A stretch of DNA of 64,000 bases from Alviniconcha marisindica (Eukaryota > Mollusca > Gastropoda > Provannidae). The stretch lies in contig JABMCL010003092.1 of the NCBI GenBank assembly GCA_018857735.1, positions 95,001-159,000 of the forward strand, written 5' to 3'. A program made the translations under genes and the position numbers. The stretch's first letter is position 1. Every line of letters starts with the position of its first letter. Below the pieces are notes generated by a model that was not told the DNA's origin, ran no database searches, and worked only from the letters and a program-made list of their open reading frames with translations. This document shows positions 24,057 to 57,497 of this stretch, one piece after another.

Positions 24057-24330
24057 TTATTTTCTCCAATAAAAAACGTAGGCCTGATGATATGCGAAAA
24101 TTGGTAAACTGCAATAAATACTGTGATAATGTTTTCGCGTCTGTGCGTACCAAGCGAATGATCAAACTCGCAAAGGCTTTCCTCCACTTCTGTCTCACCT
24201 TGGCATTAATGTCCATATCGAGGCTGAGGCTGTTCTCAGCACGTGCAGACGTGCTGACTGCTCTCTGCCCATTGGTCAACTGAAGAGACCCCCCGACCAA
24301 TCGTTGCACAGCCTTGCTCACACGTAACAT
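12938..24330 (-). CDS. mitochondrial-clan cytochrome P450, complete, 544 aa
   Basis: Haem-thiolate monooxygenase, probably of the inner mitochondrial membrane and fed electrons by adrenodoxin. Exons, 5' to 3': 24199–24330, 22887–23081, 22142–22338, 21304–21494, 19845–20065, 18540–18674, 17119–17285, 16179–16257, 15282–15441, 13968–14011 and 12938–13051. All introns are GT–AG, phases agree, and the sum is 1635 nt. The N-terminus is Arg/Ser-rich ([18 protein letters not shown]), like a mitochondrial presequence. [12 protein letters not shown] is the Pro-rich hinge. [18 protein letters not shown] is typical of this clan. Later motifs are I-helix AAVET (353–357), K-helix KETFR (E410, R413), FRPSRW, and haem loop [12 protein letters not shown] with ligand Cys491. 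Trp replaces the usual Phe seven residues before the Cys. Family could be CYP10-, CYP24- or CYP27-related; the substrate is unknown. Several exon edges are tandemly duplicated. Confidence 0.95.
13192..13237 (+). repeat. direct repeat of 11701–11745
   Basis: CGCTTTGAACTGGCACAAG followed by AAGGCTTCTAGTGTCGAAGA. It differs at only a few positions from 11701–11745. The pair brackets the minisatellites and the last P450 exon. Origin unknown. Confidence 0.75.
13968..14011 (-). CDS. P450 exon 10 (44 nt)
   Basis: Small exon completing the glycine after the haem cysteine and encoding [16 protein letters not shown](x)AE(x)E immediately after the haem loop is typical of the mitochondrial clan and lies in the L-helix. 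The acceptor is TTGTTTGCAG and the donor GTATGA. Confidence 0.9.
14717..15313 (-). repeat. 63-bp array carrying the P450 haem-loop exon end and donor, split by a SINE
   Basis: Four copies of a 63-bp unit: 14717–14781, 14782–14844, about 15187–15250 and 15251–15313. On the minus strand each reads GTGTGGGGCCACGGGGCCCG (VWGHGAR), then codons for MCIG, then GTCAGT. The 15313-side copy is the real exon 9 end. The next copy is identical across codons and donor. The two outer copies are degraded: one lost the Cys codon, the other lost donor GT. A SINE (14847–15179) interrupts the array. Confidence 0.93.
14847..15179 (+). mobile_element. tRNA-derived SINE, family A, with target-site duplication
   Basis: The head has box A-like TGGCCTAGCGGTAAGG and box B GGTTCGAATCC; GAGC and GGCTC ends could pair as an acceptor stem. 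The body contains TCATTCTGGTGGTGACAGT and AATAAGCCTTATGG, with a tail of TTAC repeats. A perfect 10-bp duplication CCCACACCAT flanks it (14837–14846 and 15180–15189). Copies lie at 24705, 25043 and 57204. Confidence 0.93.
15282..15441 (-). CDS. P450 exon 9 (meander and haem-binding loop)
   Basis: 160 nt. Encodes [20 protein letters not shown], the FRPSRW meander motif, and the loop [11 protein letters not shown] with the Cys ligand. The donor GTCAGT follows one base into the glycine codon that exon 10 completes. Trp stands where most P450s have Phe. Confidence 0.95.
15828..15860. repeat. poly-C with CA tail
   Basis: C homopolymer of ~21 bases followed by CA repeats, inside P450 intron 8. Confidence 0.9.
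16002..16070. repeat. (CA)n microsatellite
   Basis: About 60 bp of CA repeats in P450 intron 8, near the exon 8 donor. Confidence 0.95.
16179..16257 (-). CDS. P450 exon 8
   Basis: 79 nt. Encodes [15 protein letters not shown] and ends in AGYNIPAG, the region after the K-helix. The acceptor is TTCCCTGTGCAG and the donor GTAAGT. Its first ~17 bases and the acceptor are repeated upstream in the 16244–16515 array. Confidence 0.93.
16244..16515 (-). repeat. 45-bp array carrying the P450 exon 8 acceptor and first codons
   Basis: About seven units. On the minus strand each contains CCTGTGCAG|AATCTACCCA or a close variant, exactly the exon 8 acceptor plus its first bases. Starts are spaced mostly by 45 bp and decay away from the exon. 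In the P450 frame the adjacent unit contains TAA, so use of an upstream acceptor would truncate the protein. Confidence 0.9.
16757..16833. repeat. (GT)n microsatellite
   Basis: About 70 bp of GT repeats in P450 intron 7. Confidence 0.95.
16840..17015 (+). mobile_element. retroelement 3' end R5
   Basis: Shares TTTTCAATAACTGTTCTTTG, GTGTACTGTGATGT, and TCTCTGATGAGATAATA with 57500–57640 and, more diverged, 18955–19160. It ends in CTTGAATCTTGAAT, a simple-repeat tail typical of non-LTR elements. No coding part is left. Confidence 0.7.
17119..17285 (-). CDS. P450 exon 7 (I-helix end to K-helix)
   Basis: 167 nt. Encodes [20 protein letters not shown] and [12 protein letters not shown]; the Arg codon of ExxR is split with exon 8. 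The acceptor is GTGAAGTGCAG and the donor GTGGGT. Confidence 0.95.
17455..17575 (-). repeat. dispersed repeat R2 copy
   Basis: The reverse complement includes GGTACCTTGTATAAATTACT, CATGCCAGGTGAGAGTTACC and GTCTTTG. It aligns to 56905–57085 and 41775–41935. Located in P450 intron 6. Confidence 0.65.
17966..18553 (-). repeat. 51-bp array carrying the P450 exon 6 end and donor
   Basis: Eight near-identical 51-bp units, three 31-bp shortened units, one 52-bp variant, then the real exon edge at 18540. On the minus strand the variant next to the exon reads GGCAGCGGTAGAAACG|GTGAGT..., as in the exon. The eight homogenised units read GGCAGCGGTAGAAGTG|ATGAGT, so the donor GT is lost in all amplified copies. 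Confidence 0.92.
18540..18674 (-). CDS. P450 exon 6 (I-helix)
   Basis: 135 nt. Encodes [16 protein letters not shown] and the I-helix segment DLLMAAVET. The acidic-alcohol pair ET for oxygen activation is present. The Gly usual in AGxET is Ala here. Acceptor GTTTGTGCAG, donor GTGAGT. Confidence 0.94.
18955..19160 (+). mobile_element. retroelement 3' end R5, diverged copy
   Basis: Keeps TTCACTGTGATGTGGT, TTTAGCCAC and ATCTCTGATGAGATA in the order seen at 16840–17015. Intronic, with no coding part. Confidence 0.6.
19459..19526. repeat. (GT)n microsatellite
   Basis: GT repeats preceded by GTGCGTGCGTTT variants, in P450 intron 5. Confidence 0.95.
19845..20065 (-). CDS. P450 exon 5
   Basis: 221 nt. 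Joined to exon 4 it gives [18 protein letters not shown], a clan-typical stretch, then [11 protein letters not shown] and [16 protein letters not shown] (F–G helix region). Acceptor GTGTGCAACAG, donor GTTCGT. Confidence 0.94.
21304..21494 (-). CDS. P450 exon 4 (C-helix region)
   Basis: 191 nt. Encodes [17 protein letters not shown], matching the WxxxR C-helix motif (W and R contact a haem propionate), and ends in FKWAME. Acceptor GTGTCGGGCAG. Confidence 0.94.
21771..21794. repeat. poly-C tract
   Basis: C homopolymer of ~24 bases in P450 intron 3. Confidence 0.9.
21901..21961 (-). pseudogene. extra copy of the P450 exon 4 start with acceptor
   Basis: On the minus strand it reads CTGTCACGCAG then ACAAGGCGAGGGTTGGCACC, matching the exon 4 acceptor and first ~50 bases at 21444–21506. 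Translated in the exon frame it gives [17 protein letters not shown] against [17 protein letters not shown]. The acceptor AG is intact. It lies ~455 bp upstream of the real exon, with unrelated low-complexity DNA between. Confidence 0.88.
22142..22338 (-). CDS. P450 exon 3
   Basis: 197 nt. Encodes [36 protein letters not shown] and [20 protein letters not shown], the A-helix to B-helix region. Acceptor ATGATGATGCAG lies in a (TCA)n tract; donor is GTGAGT. Confidence 0.94.
22269..22640 (-). repeat. three copies of the P450 exon 3 start, each behind a GAT/ATC tract
   Basis: Exon-like blocks: 22269–22338 (real exon edge), 22411–22483 and 22541–22609. Each is preceded on the minus strand by a GATGAT...GCAG acceptor. 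The 22609 copy stays in frame ([20 protein letters not shown]). The 22483 copy is frameshifted after VYKARS. Copies are separated by expanded (TCA)n/(ACC)n tracts. Confidence 0.92.
22676..22744. repeat. (GT)n microsatellite
   Basis: About 68 bp of perfect GT in P450 intron 2. Confidence 0.95.
22887..23081 (-). CDS. P450 exon 2
   Basis: 195 nt. Encodes [20 protein letters not shown] and the hinge [20 protein letters not shown]. Acceptor TTTGTGTGCAG, donor GTTCGT. The intronic flank before the acceptor (GGGCTTTCC...TGTGTG) recurs once at ~23236–23268. Confidence 0.93.
23119..23240. repeat. (CA)n/(GCAC)n microsatellite
   Basis: CA and CGCA repeats in P450 intron 1. Confidence 0.95.
23415..23572. 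repeat. (CA)n microsatellite
   Basis: About 158 bp of CA repeats with scattered G interruptions, in P450 intron 1. Confidence 0.95.
23990..24056. repeat. (GT)n microsatellite
   Basis: GT repeats in P450 intron 1. Confidence 0.95.
24199..24330 (-). CDS. P450 exon 1 with start codon and presequence
   Basis: 132 nt. Starts [17 protein letters not shown] and ends DMDINAK before donor GTGAGA. I chose this ATG because the segment is rich in Arg, Ser and Ala with no acidic residue for ~31 positions, as in mitochondrial presequences. An in-frame upstream ATG at 24399 would add 23 residues. Confidence 0.85.
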
Positions 24331-24704
24331 CTTTAGGTTCTTATGAAACAAAACATAAAAAGACACTTTTTTTCCACTCTTGTAAGCATTACATAACACA
24401 GCTGGAAAGCCGGACAGAAAGTGTGGAGAAAGAAGCCGGCACCAGACAGACGCACAGACACAACGTGTAACAGGGTCCAGGCTTATTAAGGCTTCCCTGT
24501 AGTGCTAGCAAACGGGAAGTTGTGTGTACAAACAATCCGATAAGCTGTAAAACAACAACAACAACAAACCATATTACTTTGACACAATTGAATAAAGTAA
24601 CTGTTAATTTGGCAAGTGGGTTAACTTGTTATTGTAAAACTTCACCATAGTACCTCCAAAAAATGGTCCACTATAAAGTATACTCCATGAATTGTAATTC
24701 ATGC

Positions 24705-25028
24705 GTGAGTCGGTTTGGCCTAGCGGTAAGGCGTTAGGCTGATAAGCGGAAGGACCTCGGTTCGATACCGCTTAGGCTCTCCTTTCCCTTCAAAAAGGTT
24801 GTGGTTTATGGACACTGTCTTGTGACTTTGTCCATCACTTCCTACTGAAACGTTAAAATGGCTCTCATCGCTGCCCATCTTAATGCAGAAGTCATTCTGG
24901 TGGTGACAGTGTAGCGATAGGTATACAATCTCCCTCTTCCCCCACCTCCATACTCCCTTCCCCCCTTCTCCCCGTCCCTAATAAGCCTTGTGGTTTCTGT
25001 GGACGTTAAGCACCATGTTTACTTACTG
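24705..25028 (+). mobile_element. tRNA-derived SINE, family A
   Basis: Complete head-to-tail copy: GGTTTGGCCTAGCGGTAAGG, box B GGTTCGATACC, body with TCATTCTGGTGGTGACAGT, end ATGTTTACTTACT. It is followed 15 bp later by another copy in the same orientation. Confidence 0.92.
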
Positions 25029-25042
25029 TAAGTAATGCCTCG

Positions 25043-25360
25043 TGTGAGCCGGTTTGGCCTAGCGGTAAGGCAGAAGGGCCTCGGTTCGATTCCGCTTCGG
25101 CTCTCCTCTCTCTTCAAAATGGTTGTAGTTTGTGGACACTGTCTTGTGACTTTGTCCCTCACAATTAATGAAACATTAAAATGGCTCTCATCGCTGCCAT
25201 CTTAATGCAGGAGTCATTCTGGTGGTGACAGCTAGTGTAGCGATGATAGGTATATAATATCCCTCTTCCCCCCCCCCCTCCATACCCCCCCCCCCCTTCT
25301 TCCCGTCCCTAATAAACCTTATAGTTTCTGTGGACGTTAAGCACCATGTTTACTTACTTA
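25043..25360 (+). mobile_element. tRNA-derived SINE, family A, with deleted tRNA domain
   Basis: Same family, but missing ~17 bp between GGTAAGGC and AGAAGGGCC, i.e. the anticodon-stem part. Flanked by a near-perfect 9-bp duplication (AATGCCTCG 25034–25042; AATGTCTCG 25361–25369). Confidence 0.9.
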
Positions 25361-25639
25361 AATGTCTCGCGACAGTTTGGAGCGTTTCCTGTCGCTTAGT
25401 TAGCACAGTGGGTCCGTGTTGTTTTAGCTGTATTTATTTTTAACTATTGCAGCAATAAATGAAGGAAAATTAATCCGTTTGCGAGATGATTACGTTTCAC
25501 ACTATGTAAATTACACTGTATCTATATCTGTACATGACATCTGTCAGTGTTTCACGATTTTCTACGACTGTTTAGGTTGGCCCAAGTGGCTTGGGTAAGA
25601 GCTCCCGTGCTGGCCAAACACTAGGCAGGTCTACTCAGG

Positions 25640-25745
25640 AAAAAGCAATAACGAGGGTAACAGATAAGCATGTATGCTTTTTTACATCCAGCCCTCGCCC
25701 AAACAAGGGACTACTTTAGATCTAATTATACATGTACACATTTTC
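25640..25745 (-). mobile_element. LINE 3' UTR fragment
   Basis: Shares TTTTTTACATCCAGCCCTCG followed by CCC with the LINE 3' UTR at 50015–50160 and with 49790–49905. No coding part is present. Confidence 0.65.
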
Positions 25746-26415
25746 TAATCTACGACACACCAGAGAGAGAGAGAGAGAGAGGGGGGGGGGGGGGGAGAAA
25801 AGAAAGAAAACTCTCATTAGTAAAATGGCCATATATAAACACACCAAAACAGAACTGCGCGAAATGCCTGACAGAAGTCAGATAAAATAAGGCAACAGTG
25901 TGAACTTCACACCAAATAACACGCAACCAAATGGGGGACGGGAAAAACAATAACTTACCTTTGTTTCAAAAAAGTCACTTGATGAAAAACACAGATTGAT
26001 TCGTTGACAAACGCTGGTTTTCGTCGCAAAATCTTTCGTACAAATTTACGTTTTTTGTCTTAGTTCACTCAAATGTTTTATCACCTAACGTCTATGCTTT
26101 TTGTTTTGTTTTTAGTAAACCTAGCGCTGTTAGTTTATTCCATGGTATGGTGGAAAAGTGGTAAAGTGCCTACGGTGTTTCTACCCTGAGAGTGAGCAAG
26201 GCGGCTATGTAGACGACTGTTAGTCAGCAGGGCCCACGAGCAACGACTCAACGGCGACCACTTCCTTTTATAGGGGCATCTGTTGACGTCACGGACACGG
26301 CGGGGAAAGGGGGGAGGAGCGACTGCGTGTACTGACAATCCAGAACCCATGGTAACCACAACGACATTGGGGACGACAGGGACAACAAAGGATTGTTCAC
26401 TTGACTTGAACTTTG

Positions 26416-26718
<303 letters not shown>

Positions 26719-27659
26719 GTTGCTTAACATTTAAGAATTATGTTTTTTACCAACAAATAACTTCAAAGAAAAGAAAAAACAAGTGGGTCATTCTCCTGAA
26801 AACTGGTCAAAATTGTGACATAGAGGGTAAAAATTCAGAGTGTGAATATTTTAATGCTATTATTTGGAAATGAAAGCTTGACATCTCTTGTGTACACAAA
26901 TATCAAACATAAATTGACAGGGTGACAGGAACTTGGTTAATTGTGCATTATGTTACGCCATAGGTCAGTGTCTCGTGTGTTACAGAAGACATCAGAAATG
27001 CATGAATAGAGTCCGGTCAGTGGCCAGTTTGACTCTTGCCTTTTTTATTATACAATATTTTCTAATTAATAAAGAAATATCTGTCACTTCTGACATTTAA
27101 AAAAAAAAAATCCTGCCTCTTTAACGATTTTGGTTTAAAATGTCTTCTTCGAAGTACAGACATGCACGAAATAGATTACAGCGGGGCGGAAGGGGGGGCG
27201 GGGGGAGGGGGGGGGGGGTACATTTTACTAACTTGGTCTGAACTGTATATATAAATATACATGTCAGAGGGATATTTGTTTCTTGCTTTCTAAAGTTAAT
27301 AACCAATCGCACTTAATTAGTAATCTGTCTCACATGTTATGTGGACATCGTCACAAATACAAAAGGATATAAGAATAACATACTTGAACCATCGACCAAA
27401 AAACTTAATAAACAAGTATATTCATTACAAAAGCAATGTTCTTTCCACATTTTCTTGATTGGAACCGGTATTGTCCCTTGCTTTAGATATCGGGATAGCC
27501 AAGAGTGGCAGCAATCTAGTCCACAGTCCCCCAAGCCATATTCTCTGTCTCACGCCTTGTGTAAAAGCAAGAAAATCTTTTCACTGTGTCTTACCCTGTC
27601 TTGTGATTATGTACCATCAAACTAATTTGGATTGCAAAAGTTTCAGTATTTCTGAAGAT

Positions 27660-28345
27660 CTAAGAAACGATTGTGGCTTTGACCTTGAACATCGCAAAAT
27701 TATATTTCTGAATGATACTCTGGCTGATGATGATGCATCACCATATTAAGTTTGACCGATCAGAGATATTGTCCGGGCAAACATTCACTGAAGTTCAGAA
27801 CCTTCATTGTGACCTTGACCTTGAATACAGCAAAGCAACCTTTTCACAAGACACTCCAGCTTATGAACATGCACTGTCAAATTAAGTTGGTCGCCCCCAA
27901 AAATCAGCAGTTCAGAACATATAATAGAAATAGTCATATTTGATTGTATGAACCGAAATTCAGTTACTGTGACCATGACCTTGAAGATAGAAACCCATTT
28001 TTCGCATATGACGCTCTGGCTTATAATGATGTCTCACCATACTGGGTTTGGTTACAAATGGTTCAGCGATGCATAAGATATCATCCAAACTAACATTAAC
28101 TGAAACTTTTAACCTTGGCTGTGACATTGACCTTGAACACAGCAATCCAACATTTTCACTGGACACTTCTTTGCTTATGATGATCTACACTCAAATTGAG
28201 TTTGGTTGCAAAAGACTCACTGGTTTAGAACTAATAAAAGGTATAGTAGAAACTATCATATTTTGATTATATAAACCCACACTGTGACCTTGACCTTGAA
28301 GATAGAATCCCATTTTTCGCATGACATTCCGGCTCATGGTGGTGC
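27660..28345 (+). repeat. ~158-bp tandem repeat with TGACCTTGACCTTGAA motifs
   Basis: About five diverged units, each with TGACCTTGACCTTGAA or a one- to two-base variant (cores near 27679, 27810, 27970, 28121, 28285). Other shared blocks: CATTTTTCGCAT, GCTTATGATGAT-like, and AGTTTGGTTACAAA. The motif's complement is AAGGTCAAGGTCA, two nuclear-receptor half-sites. Whether it is functional is unknown. Confidence 0.8.
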
Positions 28346-29333
28346 ACCACAATACCAAGTTTGGTTACAAAAGATTGCAAACAAACACTCAGCCGAGTGG
28401 GAACAAATATGTGTCACGAACGTTACATCCCTCACCCCTGAAGACACCACAGTGCTTTCCCTTCTCTAATAAAATAATACACCACACACAGCGCAAAAAG
28501 AGGTCAAACGTTGCTGCCGCAAGTCAGCTGATATGGACTGGTACGTTAGGGTAGGTCGCAAGTCAATGGTACAAGCAGAAATAATTATTTTGTGTGCTCG
28601 CACCTTACACCATTGTAAGACACCACGTCAACCACCCCTGAAGAAATGACTGTAATTTATTTCGTATTTACTCTTTTGTCATCAAACCAAGCATTAAAAA
28701 TAAGGTGAAATGTGGTTATCTACTAAGCTGATGAAAAAAAGAAAGGTTTTTAGTTTCCGTTGTGAACAAGTCACAATATCGTGATACACATTCAGAAGAC
28801 ACCATCGGTAACGTGCGAGACACTGATTATCTTTCCTTTGTTTGGAGCTGTTAATAGCAACAACACACAATAAATACCATTTGTATGTAAGAACTGGCCT
28901 CCTTCTTTTCTCATGAAACCTGTTTTTATTCAATCGTGAACGATTCCAAGGAAATATTTGCGGTCAGCTAACCTTCCCAAAGCCATGTCACAAATGGCGG
29001 CCATGAAAATGTCGCGATTTTTACAAAAACAAAAAGGCTCACAGCGCAAGAAATAATGATGCATTTACCTATTGTGGCATTTCCCTTATTTCTCCAAACA
29101 CATTACATCAGAAATATAGCGGTAGTTTAAAAAGTTTCATGTTTTAGTTTAATTTTTATTTCATCGGGAAAAGGCGCCCTCTTTGGTCCAGTTTTCAGGA
29201 GAATGACCAAAGTAGGAAAACAAACAAATGCGCAAAAAGAATAAACGCTGGACTAAAAGAAAGCCAGTTCGATCGTTTGATACACAAGCCAGTCACCCGA
29301 CCATCTACGAAAATATTTTGACAACTAAAAGCC

Positions 29334-29359
29334 CCCCCCCCCCCCCCCCCCCCCCCCCC
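29334..29359. repeat. poly-C tract
   Basis: C homopolymer of ~26 bases in intergenic DNA. Confidence 0.92.
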
Positions 29360-30183
29360 GCTCCTCCTCCCAATCTTTGCAACTGTTATTGCAACTGGTC
29401 CCGTCCACCCTCACCGCCCCCACGCACGCTGTCTCTTTTTATTTCAGTTTTTTTATTCTCGCTCGGAAAAACAACAGGATAATATGAAGACGCGAGTGTG
29501 GTCACGATGTGTGTGTGTGTGTGTGTGTGTGTGCCTGGGGAGGGGGCGGGCACGAATGAATGACAACTGTTACTTAAATTAGCACTGAGTCAGTCGCTGC
29601 CTACGTCACCAGACGCACGGAGACAGCGACGCAGGTGCACGTGCAGCGAGAAAAGCCCAGTGCTCGGCTTGAGACAAGCGCCTTAACAGCCCTCGCCCAC
29701 TGTGATTTGGCCCGCGGGACAGAGAGAGCTGTGAGCTAGGCCATGTACAATCTAAACGCCGCTATTCCGCAGGCGCGGGCAACCTTGGTTGTGGTTGTGA
29801 CCCCAGTTCTGCTAGTCTTAGCTGTCCTCGCCCACTGCGATTTGGCCCGCACAGAGACAGCTGTCAGCTAGGCCATTCTTTCATCGCTGTTACGATTTAG
29901 TCCATTACGAAACCGCGTGTCCTTTACAGTGTTTTCTTCCAGTGGGCACAATTAATGGACAGAGTATTATGTGGACTACTTTTTCAGTCATTTAGCAGAG
30001 AGAGAGAGAGAGATGCACACGTCGTTTTCTGGCATGAGCATGCAGCTTCGATCTCTCTCCACACGAGCCTGCTGACCGACCCATGAATTAATTCCGTGAA
30101 GCAGGAGGGTTTGACTTAACCGTAACGTCAGTAACCAACTATAGGTCTAAAATGCACAGCGGTGGCCGTGACGATGGGAATCT

Positions 30184-30346
30184 CAAAATAGAACAGATCT
30201 AGGGAAATGTACTCACCAATACGACGTAAAACAGGGAAACAATAATACACGAGCACTTTCGACAAAAATTGTCTTCTTCGGGTGCATTATTGTTTCCTTG
30301 TTTTTCGTCGTTTTGGAGAACATTTCCCAAGATCTGTTCTATTTTG
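30184..30346. mobile_element. foldback/MITE-like inverted repeat
   Basis: Arms of ~65 bp (30184–30250 and ~30283–30346) are imperfect reverse complements. They share AAAATAGAACAGATCT, GGGAAATGT, ACGACG and GGAAACAATAAT, around a ~32-bp centre. No transposase or clear target-site duplication was seen. Confidence 0.75.
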
Positions 30347-30934
30347 TCAGCCGCATCAGCAGTTGTTCACACATTCGATGGGAATCTCAGTTCTAGTTTT
30401 ACTTATTTGTTGCTTTACATCCACGGAAGCAAGATGGCTTATTAGGGATGGGGACAGAGTGGGAAGGGGATGAAAGAGTGAAGGCTCGACCGCGGAAACC
30501 ACCTGAAAAAGACCAGAGAGACCATGGACTGCCGCCAGAACAATGGAAGTAACACTTCTCCAGACATGGCAGACCTCAGACCTGGTCGTAAAGCTACCCC
30601 AGACATGGCTGACCTCAGACCTGGTCGTAACGCCAGCTGGTACCTAGTGTTACAGTGATCGTGGTGCCAGGCTAAGACTACAGATGGTGATGTTGATATC
30701 CAGTGTCTGATACTTTGTTTGAAAAGAACCAAGAAATCTGCATCTTCCAACCCGACCAGACTCATCGCTGCAACTGTGAGACTGACCCCAGAGAACCCTA
30801 GGAAGCTGTACTGATGACAGAAACTGGTGACGGTTTGTTCATTTTTGTGATGCAGTGCATGGATCTTATGCCAACGTTTCTCACCTGTAACAAGAACAAG
30901 AGCACACAAGTGATTGCTCAACTGTTAATTTTAC

Positions 30935-30940
30935 TTTATT
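30935..30940 (-). promoter_or_regulatory. likely polyadenylation signal of the thioredoxin-fold gene
   Basis: AATAAA on the minus strand, ~680 bp after the stop codon at 31618. The interval has no further coding exon. Confidence 0.5.
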
Positions 30941-31617
30941 GAAACTGTAATTGTGAAATACATTTAAAAAAATGTTTAATAATAAACATATGGACCTGCC
31001 ATATAAAATATCCTTGCATTATTCTGATATCACAGTTATTGCATATTTGGAGAATGACAAAAATGAAAAACTAACTTTCAAAAGGAGAAACAGAACAAAG
31101 CACAAATATGTTTACTACTGATATGATGAAAATGAAATGCAAATATATGAACTTTCAATAATTAACACAGACTTAAAACACACAGTGACACATTGAACAC
31201 TTATCAAAGGTCACAGCTACACAAAATGTTTTGATCAACAAAGTTCACATACAACAACCCTCTTCAAATGTTGGCCTTGTGTATCTGGTACAATGGTAAT
31301 TATAGGAATGAACTGAAGCTGCCAGAGTGCCATTGTTATCTAGTATCACAAGTTCTTCATAGAGGTGGTTTTCGTTCTAAATATATCTCAAAAACTCTTC
31401 AATTTATTTGTATTTGTAGTCTAACACATGCACACACACACACAGATGCAGTCCAAAAAAATAAATATAAAAATGGTATGATTTTTACGGATTCTCAGTT
31501 ACCAGCTGAAAACAATAATGCAACAAGCTTTGTGATGGGATTGTGTGCAAAGCAAAACAGCAAGTAGCCAAAGACAAAGTTTCTCAACCACCAGACGTAA
31601 CAAATTATGAAAAGAGT

Positions 31618-55858
<24,241 letters not shown>

Positions 55859-55904
55859 GACAGACTACAACAAAATAAAAATCTATGCCTCCAAATCTCA
55901 CAAA

Positions 55905-55915
55905 GCCGCCATGTT
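55905..55915 (-). promoter_or_regulatory. YY1-like site just upstream of the thioredoxin-gene start codon
   Basis: The minus strand reads AACATGGCGGC, a full match to the YY1 consensus AAnATGGCGGC, ~47 bp before the ATG. In many animal housekeeping genes this element lies just after the transcription start, so the 5' UTR may be short. Function is inferred. Confidence 0.5.
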
Positions 55916-56174
55916 GAGCCATACAGCGTCCTTGCGAACGAGGCCTTCAAACGTAAAGAGTTTTCAGGGGAGGCAATCATGTAAGGGCCCCCCCCCCCCC
56001 CGCCCCGTGTATTAGGGAGACAAGGAGCAATCAAGCAAGTAAGAGCTACTCTGTCTCTGATATATATGTAATGTACTCTTTTATGTGCAGTTTTTCCAGA
56101 CTGGAGCATAGAACCAAAGTGCAGTCAAAACAAACCTCCACATGCGCACACGTTCACTCAGTCATACACACACA

Positions 56175-56300
56175 GTCAATAGGATAGCTTGAAGAGGTGA
56201 GATTTCAAAGATGATTTGAAAGATGTAAGTGTGTTAGAGGATCGAACTTTGCAAGCGAGACTGTTCCATACAATCATTCTGAGGCTAACAGGTAAATGTA
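56175..56300 (-). mobile_element. LINE ORF2 C-terminal fragment
   Basis: Minus-strand translation gives LRMIVWNSLACKVRSSNTLT then SFKSSLKSHLFKLS, the WNSL...FKSxLKxHLF signature of CR1/L2-type LINEs. Confidence 0.8.
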
Positions 56301-56739
56301 TGTTGAACCAGTTTTGAGATCAAAGGACTATAATTATGTCTGGTCTAGAATAAAAATTGGTTCTGTCTTATGCTTGTGCACACCTGTGTCACCGAGTGTG
56401 CCTGAAATGTAGGTGTATATGCCACTGGTGGGGGGGCATCTTTTTTTGGACAGAGTCCAGGTGAGATCAAGAGGAGGGAGGTGAGCTGGACTCACACAAA
56501 GAAGTTAAACTTTCATTTGCAGGTCCAGGTGAGATCAAGAGGAGGGAGGTAGTGTTGGACCCTCAAGAGACCCCAGGAGAGATCAGCTGGGCTCTGAAAG
56601 TTAGACTTCTTTTGCGTCAGATGTTCCTCAACAGCTGTGCTATGGACATTGTCCTTGTGACTGCTCTGCACAGCAGTTGAAATAGCAACTGAGTAGTCTA
56701 CTAGTTGCTGCACAACGGCGAGGTTCCCATTGCCTTAAC

Positions 56740-56895
56740 ATAGTTGTTGTTCTGGTGGTGGTCCACAGCCTCCTTGGTCTTTCCAGGTTGGAGCGCATGG
56801 TCAAGCCACTCACTCTTTCTCCCTTCCCTTTTCCCATCCCTAATAAGCCATCTTGCTGCTGTGGGCATAAAGCAACATGTTTACTTATTTACTTC
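56740..56895 (+). mobile_element. diverged 3' part of a family-A-like SINE
   Basis: Keeps TTCTGGTGGTGG, CCCTAATAAGCC and AAAGCAACATGTTTACTTAT, the order of family-A bodies. The tRNA head is missing. Confidence 0.65.
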
Positions 56896-56904
56896 ATTTT
56901 TTTT

Positions 56905-57085
56905 GAGGACATACCTCTGGTGGAGTTTATGTACCCTGTATAAACATGCATGCCAGGTGAGAGCTACCATAGGCGACTCAGGTCTTTGTTGTTGTATTTG
57001 CATCACGTATTCCGAGTGCTAATTAACTCCCTTGTGTGTTGATTCTGCAAGAGCACCCTGGGCCTCATTCTGTTTCAGATTTGTT
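56905..57085 (+). repeat. dispersed repeat R2 copy
   Basis: ACATACCTCTGGTGGAGTTT, CATGCATGCCAGGTGAG, CCATAGGCGACTCAGGTCTT and GTGCTAATTAACTCCCTTGT. The most complete R2 copy in the window. Confidence 0.78.
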
Positions 57086-57203
57086 CCAGACAGATGGTGC
57101 AGCATAAGAAAAAGATCTCTGACCAAGCGAGTGTGTGCACACAGAGGGAAGACAAAAACACAAAGATATCTATATCTTTTGTATATATATATATGTAATT
57201 TTG

Positions 57204-57497
57204 AAGCCGGTTTGGCCTAGCGGTAAGGTGTTAGGCTGGTAAGCAGAAGGCCCTTGGTTCAATACCACTTCGGCTTTCCTTTCTCTTCAAAAAGGTTGTG
57301 GTTTGTGGGCACTGTCTTGTGACTTTGTCCATCACTTCCTACTGAAACATTATAATGGCTCTCATCGCTGCCCACCTTAATGTAGGAATCATTCTGGTGG
57401 TGACAGTGAAACTTCCCCTACTTCCATACCCCCTTCCTCCCCGTCCCTAATAAGCCTTACAGTTTCTGTGGACGTTAAGCACCATGTTTACTTACTA
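57204..57497 (+). mobile_element. tRNA-derived SINE, family A, with 13-bp target-site duplication
   Basis: Head GGTTTGGCCTAGCGGTAAGG, box B-like GGTTCAATACC, body TCATTCTGGTGGTGACAGTG, tail TTTACTTACT. Flanked by the perfect repeat ATATGTAATTTTG (57191–57203, 57498–57510). It inserted into an R5 element that continues after it. Confidence 0.94.
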
